DNA from: Oscillospiraceae bacterium
Lineage (GTDB): Bacteria > Bacillota > Clostridia > Oscillospirales > Oscillospiraceae
Direction of reading: 5' to 3'
Length of the DNA stretch: 64,000 nucleotides
NCBI GenBank assembly: GCA_018385135.1
Contig: JAHAWY010000011.1
Coordinates: forward strand, 1-64,000
Position numbers and translations under genes: made by a program. The notes beneath the pieces were generated by a model. That model had not been told where the DNA came from. It worked only from the letters and a program-made list of their open reading frames with translations, and searched no databases. Below are positions 53,976 to 62,441 of this stretch, piece after piece (the stretch's first letter is position 1; each line of letters begins with the position of its first letter).

Positions 53976-54851
53976 TTAAATTTTTATGCGATCCTCGCGC
54001 TTGAACACCCCGGTATTTACGGGTAAGCCAAAGCTGCGGGTAAACTGCGGGCATTTGCAAAGGAAAGCGTAATACACCGGAAGTCCGCTGAAATACATTG
54101 TTTCAAAGTTGCCCTGTCCCTTGGCAAGGATAAGGTCGGCGGACTCTAAAAGCGCTCGCGCCTCGGCGGAGATGCGGTTTATCTGGGTTCCCGCGATGGA
54201 GGTGCCGTTGCCGACGACGGAAACCAGCCCGGTTAGCCCCACCTCCTCGGCGTCCTCGACAGTTACATCGTTTATCGCGTCGTCTCCGCGCACCAGAGCG
54301 GTGATTTGAAGCTGCGGCAGACGTTTTTGAAGCTGCTCAATAAGCAGCATATCCAAAACGACCTCGCCGCAGTTGTCTGTTATATAAACCATGCGCCGCG
54401 CATTATCCAATTCAGATAAAAACGACTTATATTCTATCTCCTCTATGTGCTCGCTTTCAGCGCTCGCCAAAAGCTCCTCAAGCGTACGAATTTCGACATT
54501 TTGCGTCGCACCGAAGTCTATATAATTGCCGGCTCTGGCATATTTAAGGGCACATAAAATAGGGTCGGGCGCGCTTTCTATGCGCCGCCTAATGCTGTCC
54601 ATCATGCCGAGCATAAGCTCGTTGAAGCGGCGCTTGTCCGCCTCTCGGGAGAATTTTTCGCCAAAAAAGGATTTATATAGCTTCTCCAATTCAGATACTA
54701 TAAGTGGAGAATTAGCTTCTTTTTCGCTGTTCGCGATAAGCCGCAGCACCTCTCGCATATATTCCGCGCACTTTTTCCCGTCACTCTGTGAGCGCAGCTT
54801 TTCTTCCTCTCTCCTTACGAGACACGCCATGCAGGCGGAGCTGAGTTCCAT
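53976..54851 (-). CDS. DUF89 (ARMT1-like) damage-control phosphatase family protein
   Basis: A 291-residue protein with the DUF89 signatures: N-terminal CMACL cysteine pair, YITDNCGEVVLD (metal/phosphate site) and LILAKGQGNFE. DUF89 proteins are metal-dependent phosphatases that remove damaged phosphometabolites. I chose the ATG at 54851, nine nt after GGAGG; an in-frame start at 54956 would add 35 basic, non-homologous residues. Confidence 0.87.
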   Translation of the reverse strand: MELSSACMACLVRREEEKLRSQSDGKKCAEYMREVLRLIANSEKEANSPLIVSELEKLYKSFFGEKFSREADKRRFNELMLGMMDSIRRRIESAPDPILCALKYARAGNYIDFGATQNVEIRTLEELLASAESEHIEEIEYKSFLSELDNARRMVYITDNCGEVVLDMLLIEQLQKRLPQLQITALVRGDDAINDVTVEDAEEVGLTGLVSVVGNGTSIAGTQINRISAEARALLESADLILAKGQGNFETMYFSGLPVYYAFLCKCPQFTRSFGLPVNTGVFKREDRIKI

Positions 54852-54963
54852 TGACATATACCTCCGAACGGGGTTTTTGTTTTTCCTCGGATTTTGCCTA
54901 TTTTTGCACAGTTTCTCATTAAAACGCGAAAGAAACAAAATGGTTTCAACCATCACTTTTTTG

Positions 54964-54991
54964 TTGTAATTTCAACCTCAAATGGTATAAT
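54964..54991 (+). promoter_or_regulatory. Promoter of the polysaccharide-deacetylase-like gene
   Basis: TTGTAA at 54964-54969, a 16-nt spacer, TATAAT at 54986-54991. Confidence 0.6.
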
Positions 54992-55068
54992 ATTAATATA
55001 AAGCGGCTCGAATTATGCCGAAATATGTTGAGCGCTTTGCAAAAACAAGCCTGAAAGAAGGATGAGAT

Positions 55069-55974
55069 TTGTACTTCGGCAGTGTTAGGTTTTTTAAACA
55101 TTTAATATTATTGGTTATAGTTGCTGTCATTCTCACCTTGAGTCTTAGCTTGGTCAGCGCACACAATCGCTATGAAAAGCTTGAGAAAGACGCGGCGCGC
55201 TACGAGGAGGCTTTGGGTGCGATGGGCTATGTTGTCCCCGATAGGGAAAGCTCCGCCCCCACCGTCGAGAACCCCTCATTCTCCTACCAGACAATGTTCC
55301 CCGAGCTTTACGTTACTCCCCCGGCGGAATACAAGCCCGTCTCCTCGAACACCGTTTACCTCACCTTTGACGGCGGCATCAGCGGCAACACCTCCGCCAT
55401 CCTCGACGTTCTGAAGGAAAAAGGGGTTAAGGCAACTTTCTTTATTGTAGGCTCTTATACCAACGGCTGCGAGTCGGTCGTTAAGCGCATTGTTGACGAG
55501 GGTCATACGCTGGGTATGCGCTCTTTCTCAAACGACGTTGAGAGGATCTACGCCTCGGTGGAAAGCTACCTTTCCGATTTTGACCGCTGCTTCAACTGCT
55601 TTGTTGAAATCACCGGCGTTAAGCCAACGGTTTTCCGCTTCCCCGGCGGCAGCATAAACTCCTATAACTCCGGCATCTATCAGCAGATCATCGCTGAAAC
55701 CACGCGCCGCGGCTTCACCTTTTTTGACTGGAACGTCCTTGCGCAGGATGTTTACAGCGGCTCTGAGACCTCGATGAAGTCCAACGTAATAAACGGCTGC
55801 AAATCAATGAACGGCGGCGTTGTTCTTTTCCACGACCAGCTCACAGACGCCGATGAGCTTGGCGAAATCATTGACGAGCTGCTCGCCAAAAACTACACTC
55901 TCGCTCCGCTGACGCAGGAGGTCGAGCCTGTTATCTTCTGCTACCCTCTGCCCACGCAGAGCGCAGGCAAATAA
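55069..55974 (+). CDS. NodB-fold polysaccharide deacetylase-like protein, metal ligands lost
   Basis: A 301-residue membrane-anchored protein (membrane segment about 11-30, then a short coiled region) with an extracellular NodB domain. TFDGG (99-103) keeps the base Asp101 but has Gly at the metal-ligand Asp. The second motif GHTLGMRSFSN (145-155) has Arg and Asn where the two metal histidines belong. Later motifs RFPGGS (190-195), DWNV and LFHD (253-256) are kept. It is likely a non-metal-dependent binder or inactive homologue of peptidoglycan deacetylases. TTG start after AAGGATGAG. Confidence 0.85.
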   Translation: MYFGSVRFFKHLILLVIVAVILTLSLSLVSAHNRYEKLEKDAARYEEALGAMGYVVPDRESSAPTVENPSFSYQTMFPELYVTPPAEYKPVSSNTVYLTFDGGISGNTSAILDVLKEKGVKATFFIVGSYTNGCESVVKRIVDEGHTLGMRSFSNDVERIYASVESYLSDFDRCFNCFVEITGVKPTVFRFPGGSINSYNSGIYQQIIAETTRRGFTFFDWNVLAQDVYSGSETSMKSNVINGCKSMNGGVVLFHDQLTDADELGEIIDELLAKNYTLAPLTQEVEPVIFCYPLPTQSAGK

Positions 55975-56022
55975 CTACATAGCTTTCAGCACTGCTGCCG
56001 GACGAAAGTCCGGCAGCTTTAT

Positions 56023-56760
56023 CTATGTATTCAAAGCGCTCTGCTGCGCGTTTATCTCGCGGCGGATAACATCTGCCATCCGTTCTGTGTCCTCGGGACT
56101 GAACAGGAAGTGATACGAGTCATCAAAGAGGTAAAACTCGGTTTCCGGCTGCCGCTCCATAACAAATCTGCGCGTTTTGCCGCTGACTATTTCGTCCTTT
56201 TTGAAGTTCAGCACAGTGAGCGGAACGCTCAGACGCGAGAGCTGAGCGCGCGTATCCTTTGCGATTTTTAAAAACTCAATATTGTTCGGCAGAGTTTTAA
56301 GATAGCCGTCAACGCCGCGAAAATGAACTCCCGCCATATTGCGCGCAACAGTGATGCGCGGGTCCTCATTTTCCCTCGCGGGACGCGAGGCGCGAACATT
56401 GAGCATGAGCCACTGCGGCCGCACCGTTACCATGATAGGATAGCCTATGGCAATTACGCGGCTGATTTTCTGCGGCGAGCGAACCGCTTCTCTTGTTGCG
56501 ATAAGTCCGCCCATAGAATGTCCTACAAGGATAATTCTGTCATAGTCCTTGCGAAGCTCATCCACCGTGTCGGCAATGTGCTTCTGCCATGTGTCACCGT
56601 TTGTCTGAAGAAACTCCTCAAGCCCGCATTCGTGCCCCGGAAGAATGGGACGCACAAGCCTTGCGCCGCAATCTTCCAGCTTATCGCAAAGCTCATCAAA
56701 CTGATGGAAGCTGCCCATAAAGCCATGGATAAAGACCACGGCTGTTTTTTCGTTTGCCAT
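56023..56760 (-). CDS. Alpha/beta hydrolase (carboxylesterase/monoacylglycerol-lipase-like)
   Basis: A 245-residue serine hydrolase with an HGF oxyanion loop (12-14), nucleophile elbow GHSMG (80-84, Ser82), an Asp near the LNFKKDEIV segment and His in DSYHFL. No signal peptide. Natural substrate unknown; carboxylesterases of this size are close. It is 45 nt behind the zinc peptidase gene on the same strand and may be cotranscribed. Confidence 0.88.
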   Translation of the reverse strand: MANEKTAVVFIHGFMGSFHQFDELCDKLEDCGARLVRPILPGHECGLEEFLQTNGDTWQKHIADTVDELRKDYDRIILVGHSMGGLIATREAVRSPQKISRVIAIGYPIMVTVRPQWLMLNVRASRPARENEDPRITVARNMAGVHFRGVDGYLKTLPNNIEFLKIAKDTRAQLSRLSVPLTVLNFKKDEIVSGKTRRFVMERQPETEFYLFDDSYHFLFSPEDTERMADVIRREINAQQSALNT

Positions 56761-56805
56761 ACGCTCCTCCTATGTATGCACCGAAGCGAAGCTCGGCGCG
56801 GTTTT

Positions 56806-57504
56806 TTAATCGCGGCGTCGGTTAATAAGCATCGCAAAGCGCAAAAGCTGCATCAGTGATACCGCCAGCGCCGCAACATAGGTCATGGCGGCGGCACTGA
56901 GCACCTTGCGCGCACCGACAAGCTCATCGTTCGTCAGAATGGACAGGCTTTCAAGCGACTGCATCGCGCGGCGGCTGGCGTTAAACTCCACCGGCAGCGT
57001 TACAAGCTGAAAAAAGGTCGCCAGCGCGAAAAAGAGCAGTCCCGCATAGGAGACGCCGATAAACGCCGAGGAAAGCCCGCTTAGCAAAAGTCCGATTACG
57101 ATTAGCGGAACGGCGAGCTTTGAGCCGATGCTGGTGACGGGGATGATGGCAGCGCGCAGCTTTATCGGCGCGTAGCCAACGGAATACTGTATTGCGTGCC
57201 CGACCTCGTGCGCGGCAACGCCAATGGCTGCGGTAGAGCAATTATCATAAACCGACGAGGAAAGGCGCACAACATTTGTTCGCGGGTCATAGTGGTCGGT
57301 GAGCGAGCCGTCGATGCGCTCGATTTGGACATTGGTAATTCCGTTTGCGGATAGTATCCGCTGCGCAGCCTGCGCGCCCGTGATATGCGCCGCCGATATC
57401 TGGCGGCTGTATTTTTTGAAGCTGCTGTTGACGGAGGCGCTGGCGATCATGGCAAAAATCACCGCCGGCATAACATATACTACATACGTCCAGTCAAAAT
57501 ACAT
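56806..57504 (-). CDS. Membrane zinc metallopeptidase (YugP family)
   Basis: A 232-residue membrane peptidase with the zinc motif HEVGH at residues 99-103, an N-terminal membrane segment and three C-terminal ones, as in Bacillus YugP. The ATG at 57504 follows GGAGGAG; a longer in-frame start at 57525 is less likely. Biological substrate unknown. Confidence 0.9.
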   Translation of the reverse strand: MYFDWTYVVYVMPAVIFAMIASASVNSSFKKYSRQISAAHITGAQAAQRILSANGITNVQIERIDGSLTDHYDPRTNVVRLSSSVYDNCSTAAIGVAAHEVGHAIQYSVGYAPIKLRAAIIPVTSIGSKLAVPLIVIGLLLSGLSSAFIGVSYAGLLFFALATFFQLVTLPVEFNASRRAMQSLESLSILTNDELVGARKVLSAAAMTYVAALAVSLMQLLRFAMLINRRRD

Positions 57505-57694
57505 TTTTCTCCTCCTTACATTCATGCTGCGGATAGAGCCGCAAAGCGCGGAAAACTGAAGCTCCGTGCAAAAGCATCGCCGTTGGCATTATGAAATAGT
57601 ATGCCGCGTGCAATGCTTTTTATCGTTTTGTGCTATCATAGATGGCGTGCGGGGGAAATTCAAGCACAATTTGTAAATATTTTCGAGAGACAAG

Positions 57695-57723
57695 CGCCCG
57701 CGAGCGTTTACTCTCGCGGGCGT
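57695..57723 (-). terminator. Hairpin downstream of rubredoxin
   Basis: Stem CGCCCGCGAG / CTCGCGGGCG with a seven-base loop. The T run is poor on either strand, so a weak terminator or stabilising stem. Confidence 0.5.
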
Positions 57724-57733
57724 TGTTTACAGC

Positions 57734-57919
57734 TTAGTCGTCCTGCTTGCCGTCTGCTCTGCGGCAAAGCTCAAAGTACTTTTTCGGCTCGCCGCAGTGG
57801 GGGCAATGCCAATCCTCAGGGAGCTGCTCCCATGTGGTGCCCGGCTCAATTTTGGGGGCGGGACCTCCGTAATACTCGTCGTAAAGATAATCGCAGGTGG
57901 GGCAGATGTATTTTGCCAT
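57734..57919 (-). CDS. Rubredoxin-like iron protein
   Basis: A 61-residue protein with the two rubredoxin metal pairs CPTC (Cys6, Cys9) and CPHCG (Cys39, Cys42), the Tyr pattern after the first pair and the acidic middle region. It should bind one iron and shuttle electrons, often for oxygen or peroxide defence in anaerobes. The C-terminal tail (CRRADGKQDD) is a little longer than usual. It has its own promoter at about 58011-58039. Confidence 0.9.
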   Translation of the reverse strand: MAKYICPTCDYLYDEYYGGPAPKIEPGTTWEQLPEDWHCPHCGEPKKYFELCRRADGKQDD

Positions 57920-58010
57920 TGATCGTCCTCCTATGCGCTTGGCGCACTGTTGCTTTCAGCCCTAGGGCAATTATTTCCTCCGCCTTTACGGCGGCTCACT
58001 TTGTATTCAT

Positions 58011-58039
58011 AGTTTACTACCCGTGCGAATAAAAGGCAA
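58011..58039 (-). promoter_or_regulatory. Promoter of the rubredoxin gene
   Basis: Read on the minus strand: TTGCCT (58034-58039), a 17-nt spacer, TAAACT (58011-58016). The leader contains a CCGCC/GGCGG hairpin at 57980-57994. The rest of the gap to 58305 is AT-rich and shows no gene. Confidence 0.55.
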
Positions 58040-58305
58040 TAGCATATTTTTCGACAATTTAAAAGCAATCCATTGTATTCGAGCGCCTTAAAGTGTATTT
58101 TATAATGTGTAATTCCGCGCAGGCTCAAAAAAATCACCATGAGAACAGCCTCACTCTGCTGAGCGGTGCGCGAGCTTCCCGGCAGCGGGAGCGATAAGTG
58201 TAGACCTGAAATACATTAAGAGCTAATTTGATTATTTCGATAAGCAGATTAATCGGATAGCTGAAGCTGTTTTTTTAGCTCATTAAGAGAATAGGAGTGT
58301 ATTTT

Positions 58306-58977
58306 ATGACAGCAGCCGAGCTTAGAAAGGCAAACATGGAGGAAAAAATCAAGCGCACCATAGCCGCGCTTGACAGGCACAACATCGACGCTTATTACGC
58401 CGAAACCCTTGAGGACGTTTCAAAGCTTGCCATGAGCTTCGTTGAGCCGGGCAGCAGCATTTCCTGCGGCGGCTCGGAAACGCTCAAGGAATGCGGCATT
58501 CTCGAAAAGCTTCGCAGCGGGGAATATAACTTCCTTGACCGCCGCGCCGAGGGGCTGAGCCGCGAGCAGAGCGAGGAGCTTGAGCGCAGCGCCTTCTTTG
58601 CGGATGTGTATTTCACAAGCTCCAACGCCATAACGGAAAACGGCGAGCTTTACAATGTTGACGGCAACGCCAACCGTGTCGCCGCGATCTGCTACGGACC
58701 GAAGAAGGTAATTGTAATTGCAGGCGCAAATAAGCTTGTGCGCGATCTGGACGAGGCCGCCCTGCGCGTAAAAAGCATTGCCGCACCTTGCAATACTCAA
58801 CGGCTTAATATGGACACGCCATGCCAAAAGCTCGGAGAATGCGCCGGCATCGGCAGGCGCATGACCGACGGCTGCATCGGTGCGCAACGTATATGCTGTC
58901 AGTACTTGGTGACAGGGTATCAGCGGAAGCGCGGCAGAATTCATGTTATTTTGACCGCGGAGACGCTCGGCTACTGA
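58306..58977 (+). CDS. LUD-domain (LutC/YkgG-like) protein
   Basis: A 223-residue protein of the lactate-utilisation LUD (DUF162) family. The segments GGSETLKECG, SSNAITENGELYNVDG and CYGPKKVIVIAGANKLV are characteristic. LutC works with LutA and LutB in lactate oxidation; neither is nearby, and stand-alone LUD proteins are common in Clostridia with unknown roles. The C-terminal part has several cysteines. ATG 58306 follows AGGAG at eight nt; a GTG at 58297 is an alternative. Confidence 0.88.
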   Translation: MTAAELRKANMEEKIKRTIAALDRHNIDAYYAETLEDVSKLAMSFVEPGSSISCGGSETLKECGILEKLRSGEYNFLDRRAEGLSREQSEELERSAFFADVYFTSSNAITENGELYNVDGNANRVAAICYGPKKVIVIAGANKLVRDLDEAALRVKSIAAPCNTQRLNMDTPCQKLGECAGIGRRMTDGCIGAQRICCQYLVTGYQRKRGRIHVILTAETLGY

Positions 58978-59007
58978 TTTAGCTTTATTTCGCCCGGATT
59001 AGGCAAT

Positions 59008-59051
59008 AAAAGCCCCCGAAGCAGAACTTTTCTACTGTTTCGGGGGCTTTT
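59008..59051. terminator. Terminator of the LUD gene
   Basis: Stem AAAAGCCCCCGAA / TTTCGGGGGCTTTT with an inner CAG/CTG and a T tract, between converging transcripts. Confidence 0.85.
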
Positions 59052-59144
59052 GCTATGTCTATCGTATTTTAAGGCAAACTTATATATTCGCGGAGAATTT
59101 GGCAAAACTGCGGTATGCTATCCAATTAGGATATGCACAACATT

Positions 59145-60527
59145 TCACTCCCGCTCCTCGTTTTCGGCAGCCTTTAGCATGATCGCGCACTCAATACGCT
59201 TTTTGAAAAGCTCGCAGCCGTATTCATAAACACCGGTAATGTCACCCGTTGCATGATAGGCGTTTGCGGCGCAGCCGCCGGAGCAATAGAGCTTTGCCCA
59301 GCAGTCCTGACAGTCGGGTCTGGCATAGGCATTGCAGCGCTTAAACTCCTCCCGCACGGCATCGTTGTCAACTCCGTCCCAAATGTTGCCGAGGCGGAAC
59401 TTTTCCTCGCCGACAAACTGGTGGCAGGGGTAAAGGTCGCCCCAGGGGGTAACAGCCATATACTCCGTGCCGCTGCCGCAGCCTGAGATGCGCTTATAAA
59501 CGCATGGTCCGTGCTCAAGGTCTATCATGTAGTGATAGAAGGTAATTGGCTTGCCCTCTTTTTCGCGGCGAAGCATTTCCTTTGCGAGGATCTCATACTG
59601 CTCAAGCAGCACCGGCATATCCTTGTCGGATAATGCGTAGGGGTCATCCGGGGGGCAGACCACCGGCTCCATTGACAGCTTGTCAAAGCCCAGATCCGCC
59701 ATATGAAAGATATCCTTTGTGAACTCAACATTGCGGTTTGTATAGGTTCCGCGTATGTAGTATTCTCTTTCTCCGCGAAGTTTAGCGAATTTTTGGAATT
59801 TGGGGACAATTTCATCATAGCTGCCCCTGCCTGTTACGGTCTTGCGCAGAGCATCGTGAACCTCCCTGCGCCCATCGAGGCTCATAACGACATTGTTCAT
59901 CTCCTGATTGGAGAATTCTATAACCTCGTCGTCAACGAGCACGCCGTTGGTGGTGAGGGTAAAGCGAAAGTGCTTGCCCGTCTCCTCCTCTCGTGAGCGC
60001 CCATAAGCAACAAGCTGCTTTACGACCTCCCAGTTCATCAGTGGCTCGCCGCCGAAAAAGTCCACCTCAAGGTTCTTTTGATTTTCGGAGTTTTCTATCA
60101 GAAAATCAAGCGCGCGCTTGCCGACCTCAAAGCTCATCAGCGCGCGGTCGCCGTGATACTTACCCTGAGCGGCAAAGCAATAATCGCAGCTTAAATTGCA
60201 GGTGTGCGCCACATGAAGGCACAGCGCCTTTACCGCGCGTGACTTGTTTTTAAGGTCGCAGGCATGGCTTTCGTAGCAATCGGCGGCAAAAAGCTGCCCT
60301 GCGGCTTTAAGCTCCTCAACATCGGAGATGCACTCGCGTATCTCCTGTTCATTTATCTCAGGGTCAGCAGCATATTTTTCGAGCATTTTCGCAACGATAT
60401 CCTCGACGGACGCGCCGGCATCGTAAAGCGCGATGACATCGTAAGCAAGCTCGTCCACACTGTGAACCGCGCCGCTGAAAATATCGAGGACTATGTTAAA
60501 GCCGTTTAGCTTGTATTGATGTATCAT
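59145..60527 (-). CDS. Radical-SAM SPASM maturase of the SCIFF ranthipeptide
   Basis: A 460-residue enzyme that installs sulfur-to-carbon thioether links in the SCIFF peptide. An N-terminal peptide-recognition region of about 95 residues precedes the radical-SAM CxxxCxxC (CNLSCDYC, Cys110/114/117). A C-terminal SPASM domain holds GCGSGTEYMAVTPWGDLYPCHQ and CQDCWAKLYCSGGC for auxiliary iron-sulfur clusters. It lies about 180 nt downstream of the precursor, with a terminator in between, and starts after AAGGAGAATAT. Confidence 0.94.
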   Translation of the reverse strand: MIHQYKLNGFNIVLDIFSGAVHSVDELAYDVIALYDAGASVEDIVAKMLEKYAADPEINEQEIRECISDVEELKAAGQLFAADCYESHACDLKNKSRAVKALCLHVAHTCNLSCDYCFAAQGKYHGDRALMSFEVGKRALDFLIENSENQKNLEVDFFGGEPLMNWEVVKQLVAYGRSREEETGKHFRFTLTTNGVLVDDEVIEFSNQEMNNVVMSLDGRREVHDALRKTVTGRGSYDEIVPKFQKFAKLRGEREYYIRGTYTNRNVEFTKDIFHMADLGFDKLSMEPVVCPPDDPYALSDKDMPVLLEQYEILAKEMLRREKEGKPITFYHYMIDLEHGPCVYKRISGCGSGTEYMAVTPWGDLYPCHQFVGEEKFRLGNIWDGVDNDAVREEFKRCNAYARPDCQDCWAKLYCSGGCAANAYHATGDITGVYEYGCELFKKRIECAIMLKAAENEERE

Positions 60528-60544
60528 ATATTCTCCTTGTCACG

Positions 60545-60579
60545 AAAAAATGCCGCCCGCGGGAAGCGAGCAGCATTTT
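60545..60579 (-). terminator. Intercistronic terminator/attenuator between SCIFF peptide and maturase
   Basis: Read on the minus strand, AAAATGC-T-GCTCGC / GCGGGC-G-GCATTTT with a five-base loop, then a run of Ts. It ends just before the maturase Shine-Dalgarno, so only read-through transcripts would express the maturase. Confidence 0.75.
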
Positions 60580-60707
60580 GCATTTTGCCGAAGCAGCCGC
60601 CGAGCTTTTGCCCGGCGATGGCAGGCGCGGACAGTTTTAGCCGAGGGGCGAAGTACACGCCGGTTTTCACGGCATTGCCGCTGAATGCGCCTATACAGCC
60701 GGAGGGA

Positions 60708-60851
60708 TTACTTATTATTCTCGCACTTCTGGTTTGCGACGCCGCAAGAGGTCTTGCAGGCAGACTGGCAGGAGGTCTGGCATTCGCCGCAGCCGCCGGT
60801 CTTGAGGGTCTTGTTGAGGTCTCGTGTGTTGAGAGTCTTTATTCTTTTCAT
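60708..60851 (-). CDS. SCIFF ranthipeptide precursor (six cysteines in forty-five)
   Basis: A 47-residue peptide, too short for usual gene calls. It has the SCIFF leader (MKRIKTLNTRDL) and the cysteine core CGECQTSCQSACKTSC followed by GVANQKC, six cysteines in all (positions 21, 24, 28, 32, 36 and 43). The family is one of the most conserved RiPPs of Clostridia; its product is thioether-bridged and may act in signalling. It has AAGGAG upstream, a near-consensus promoter and the maturase gene next to it. Confidence 0.95.
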   Translation of the reverse strand: MKRIKTLNTRDLNKTLKTGGCGECQTSCQSACKTSCGVANQKCENNK

Positions 60852-60886
60852 GGTGGGTTACTCCTTAAACAAAATAACGTAGTATA

Positions 60887-60915
60887 AATATAGTGCAAAA
60901 GCGCGCTCTTGTCAA
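60887..60915 (-). promoter_or_regulatory. Near-consensus promoter of the SCIFF gene
   Basis: Read on the minus strand: TTGACA (60910-60915, overlapping the end of the decarboxylase gene), a 17-nt spacer, TATATT (60887-60892), about 35 nt before the SCIFF ATG. Confidence 0.8.
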
Positions 60916-62411
60916 GTGTTCGGCTCCGGGCAAACCACCCGAACCGTTAGCGGCATTCCTCCGCTGCTGCTTCGCAGCTCCACCCCGGCCTCGCGCTGGA
61001 CAACAAAGCTTCTAAGAAGCTCCTCGGAAAGCTCCTCGCCAGGAACGACAAGGGGAATCCCCGGAGGGTATGCCCAGACATATTCGGCGCTTATCTGCCC
61101 GCGCGCTTCCTTTATGTTCATCGCGCAGGAGCGCCTTGCCTTCGCGCCTGCCACGTCCATCCGCCTTTTGGGAATTCCCGGCGGCTTGAGGTGAATACGC
61201 GGCGCGGTGCGGTGGATTTCGCGGTCAAGCTCGATAAGCGCGAGAGCGAGTCTGTCAAGAGTCTCGTCAGTATCGAGCAGTCCTGTCATGGCAACAACAT
61301 AGCCGCAGGATGCCATCTCACACTCGATATTATAGCGCCGACGCAGCTCGCTCATAAGAGCAACGCCGCTTGTATCTGTCCCCTCGCAGGAAATGACTAT
61401 TTTGCTGCGGTCATAGCCGTAAATCTCCGGACAGGCGCCATTTTCCAAATTATATCCGCCGTCGTTCACGCGCGGCTGGCAGCAGAAAAGCTCACTGTGA
61501 CCGGGCAGGCGCAGGCTTTGCAGCAGTCCGACTTTTTGGTCGAAGGCATCAAGCGCGCGCTTCCAGCTTCGGAAAAGCTCGCCGCCGCGCTGCTCAATAA
61601 GCTCGCGTGTGCCGTCGATGGATGCCATCAGCAGATATGACGGGCTGCTCGTTTCAAAGACGGCAAGCTCATTTTGCACCTCCTTGGCGGAGACGAGGTC
61701 ACTGCTGATATGCAGCAGCGCAGACTGCGTTAGACCCGTTAGGGTTTTGTGCAGGCTTTGCACAACTATGTCCGCCCCTCCGTGGACAGCGCCGCCGACA
61801 AAATAGGGCGAAAGGTCCAGATGCGCTCCGTGCGCCTCATCCACAATGAGCGGCGAGCCGTACATATGGCATATAATTGCGATTTCGGAAATATTACTGA
61901 GTACTCCCTCATAGCTTGGGCTTGTTAGGATAACGGGAGCGCCCGGATTATCTCGAACGGCGATTTCTATCGCCTTTGGCATTATACTGCCGCAGAAGCC
62001 GAAGTCTTTCACCTGCTCGGGCGCAATGTAAACAGGCTCAAGTTCGCATAGCTCGGCGGCGTTATAAACGCTGCGGTGACAATTACGCGCCATGATGATT
62101 TTCCCGCTGTTGTCAGACGCCGCGCAGGCGCGCACGGCAGCCAGAATGCCGCAGGTCGAGCCGTTTACAAGGAAAAGCGTTTGCCTGCTTTGCCAAAGCC
62201 GCGCCGCCTTCTCCATTGCCTCAAGCAGCACGCCCTGCGGTCGGTGCAGATCGTCAAAGCCGTCAATTTCAGTTATGTCGCAGTGCGCGCCCAGCTCCTC
62301 AAGAAAGGGAATGCCGGACACCCTGCGCTTATGCCCGGGCATATGCATTGGCAAAGCACCGGACGCGGAATATTTTTGCAGATGGCGAAATAGGCTCTCG
62401 TTTTCGTTCAT
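60912..62411 (-). CDS. Orn/Lys/Arg decarboxylase family PLP enzyme (SpeA/YaaO-like)
   Basis: A 499-residue fold-type I PLP decarboxylase. MHMPGHKR near the N-terminus, DEAHGAH (191-197) and SLHKTLTG with the PLP lysine at 222 are conserved. It lacks the N-terminal wing domain of E. coli inducible decarboxylases, like Bacillus SpeA/YaaO. The substrate (arginine, lysine or ornithine) cannot be fixed. If arginine, it would make agmatine for the deiminase at 8.4 kb. It is 30 nt behind the DUF5057 gene. Confidence 0.9.
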   Translation of the reverse strand: MNENESLFRHLQKYSASGALPMHMPGHKRRVSGIPFLEELGAHCDITEIDGFDDLHRPQGVLLEAMEKAARLWQSRQTLFLVNGSTCGILAAVRACAASDNSGKIIMARNCHRSVYNAAELCELEPVYIAPEQVKDFGFCGSIMPKAIEIAVRDNPGAPVILTSPSYEGVLSNISEIAIICHMYGSPLIVDEAHGAHLDLSPYFVGGAVHGGADIVVQSLHKTLTGLTQSALLHISSDLVSAKEVQNELAVFETSSPSYLLMASIDGTRELIEQRGGELFRSWKRALDAFDQKVGLLQSLRLPGHSELFCCQPRVNDGGYNLENGACPEIYGYDRSKIVISCEGTDTSGVALMSELRRRYNIECEMASCGYVVAMTGLLDTDETLDRLALALIELDREIHRTAPRIHLKPPGIPKRRMDVAGAKARRSCAMNIKEARGQISAEYVWAYPPGIPLVVPGEELSEELLRSFVVQREAGVELRSSSGGMPLTVRVVCPEPNT

Positions 62412-62441
62412 AAGCGGCTCCTTCGCAGTTTTTCGCGGAAT

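Noticed and set aside
60516..60887. A 123-codon plus-strand frame across the SCIFF locus
   Set aside because: It is antisense to the SCIFF peptide, which matches a known family exactly.
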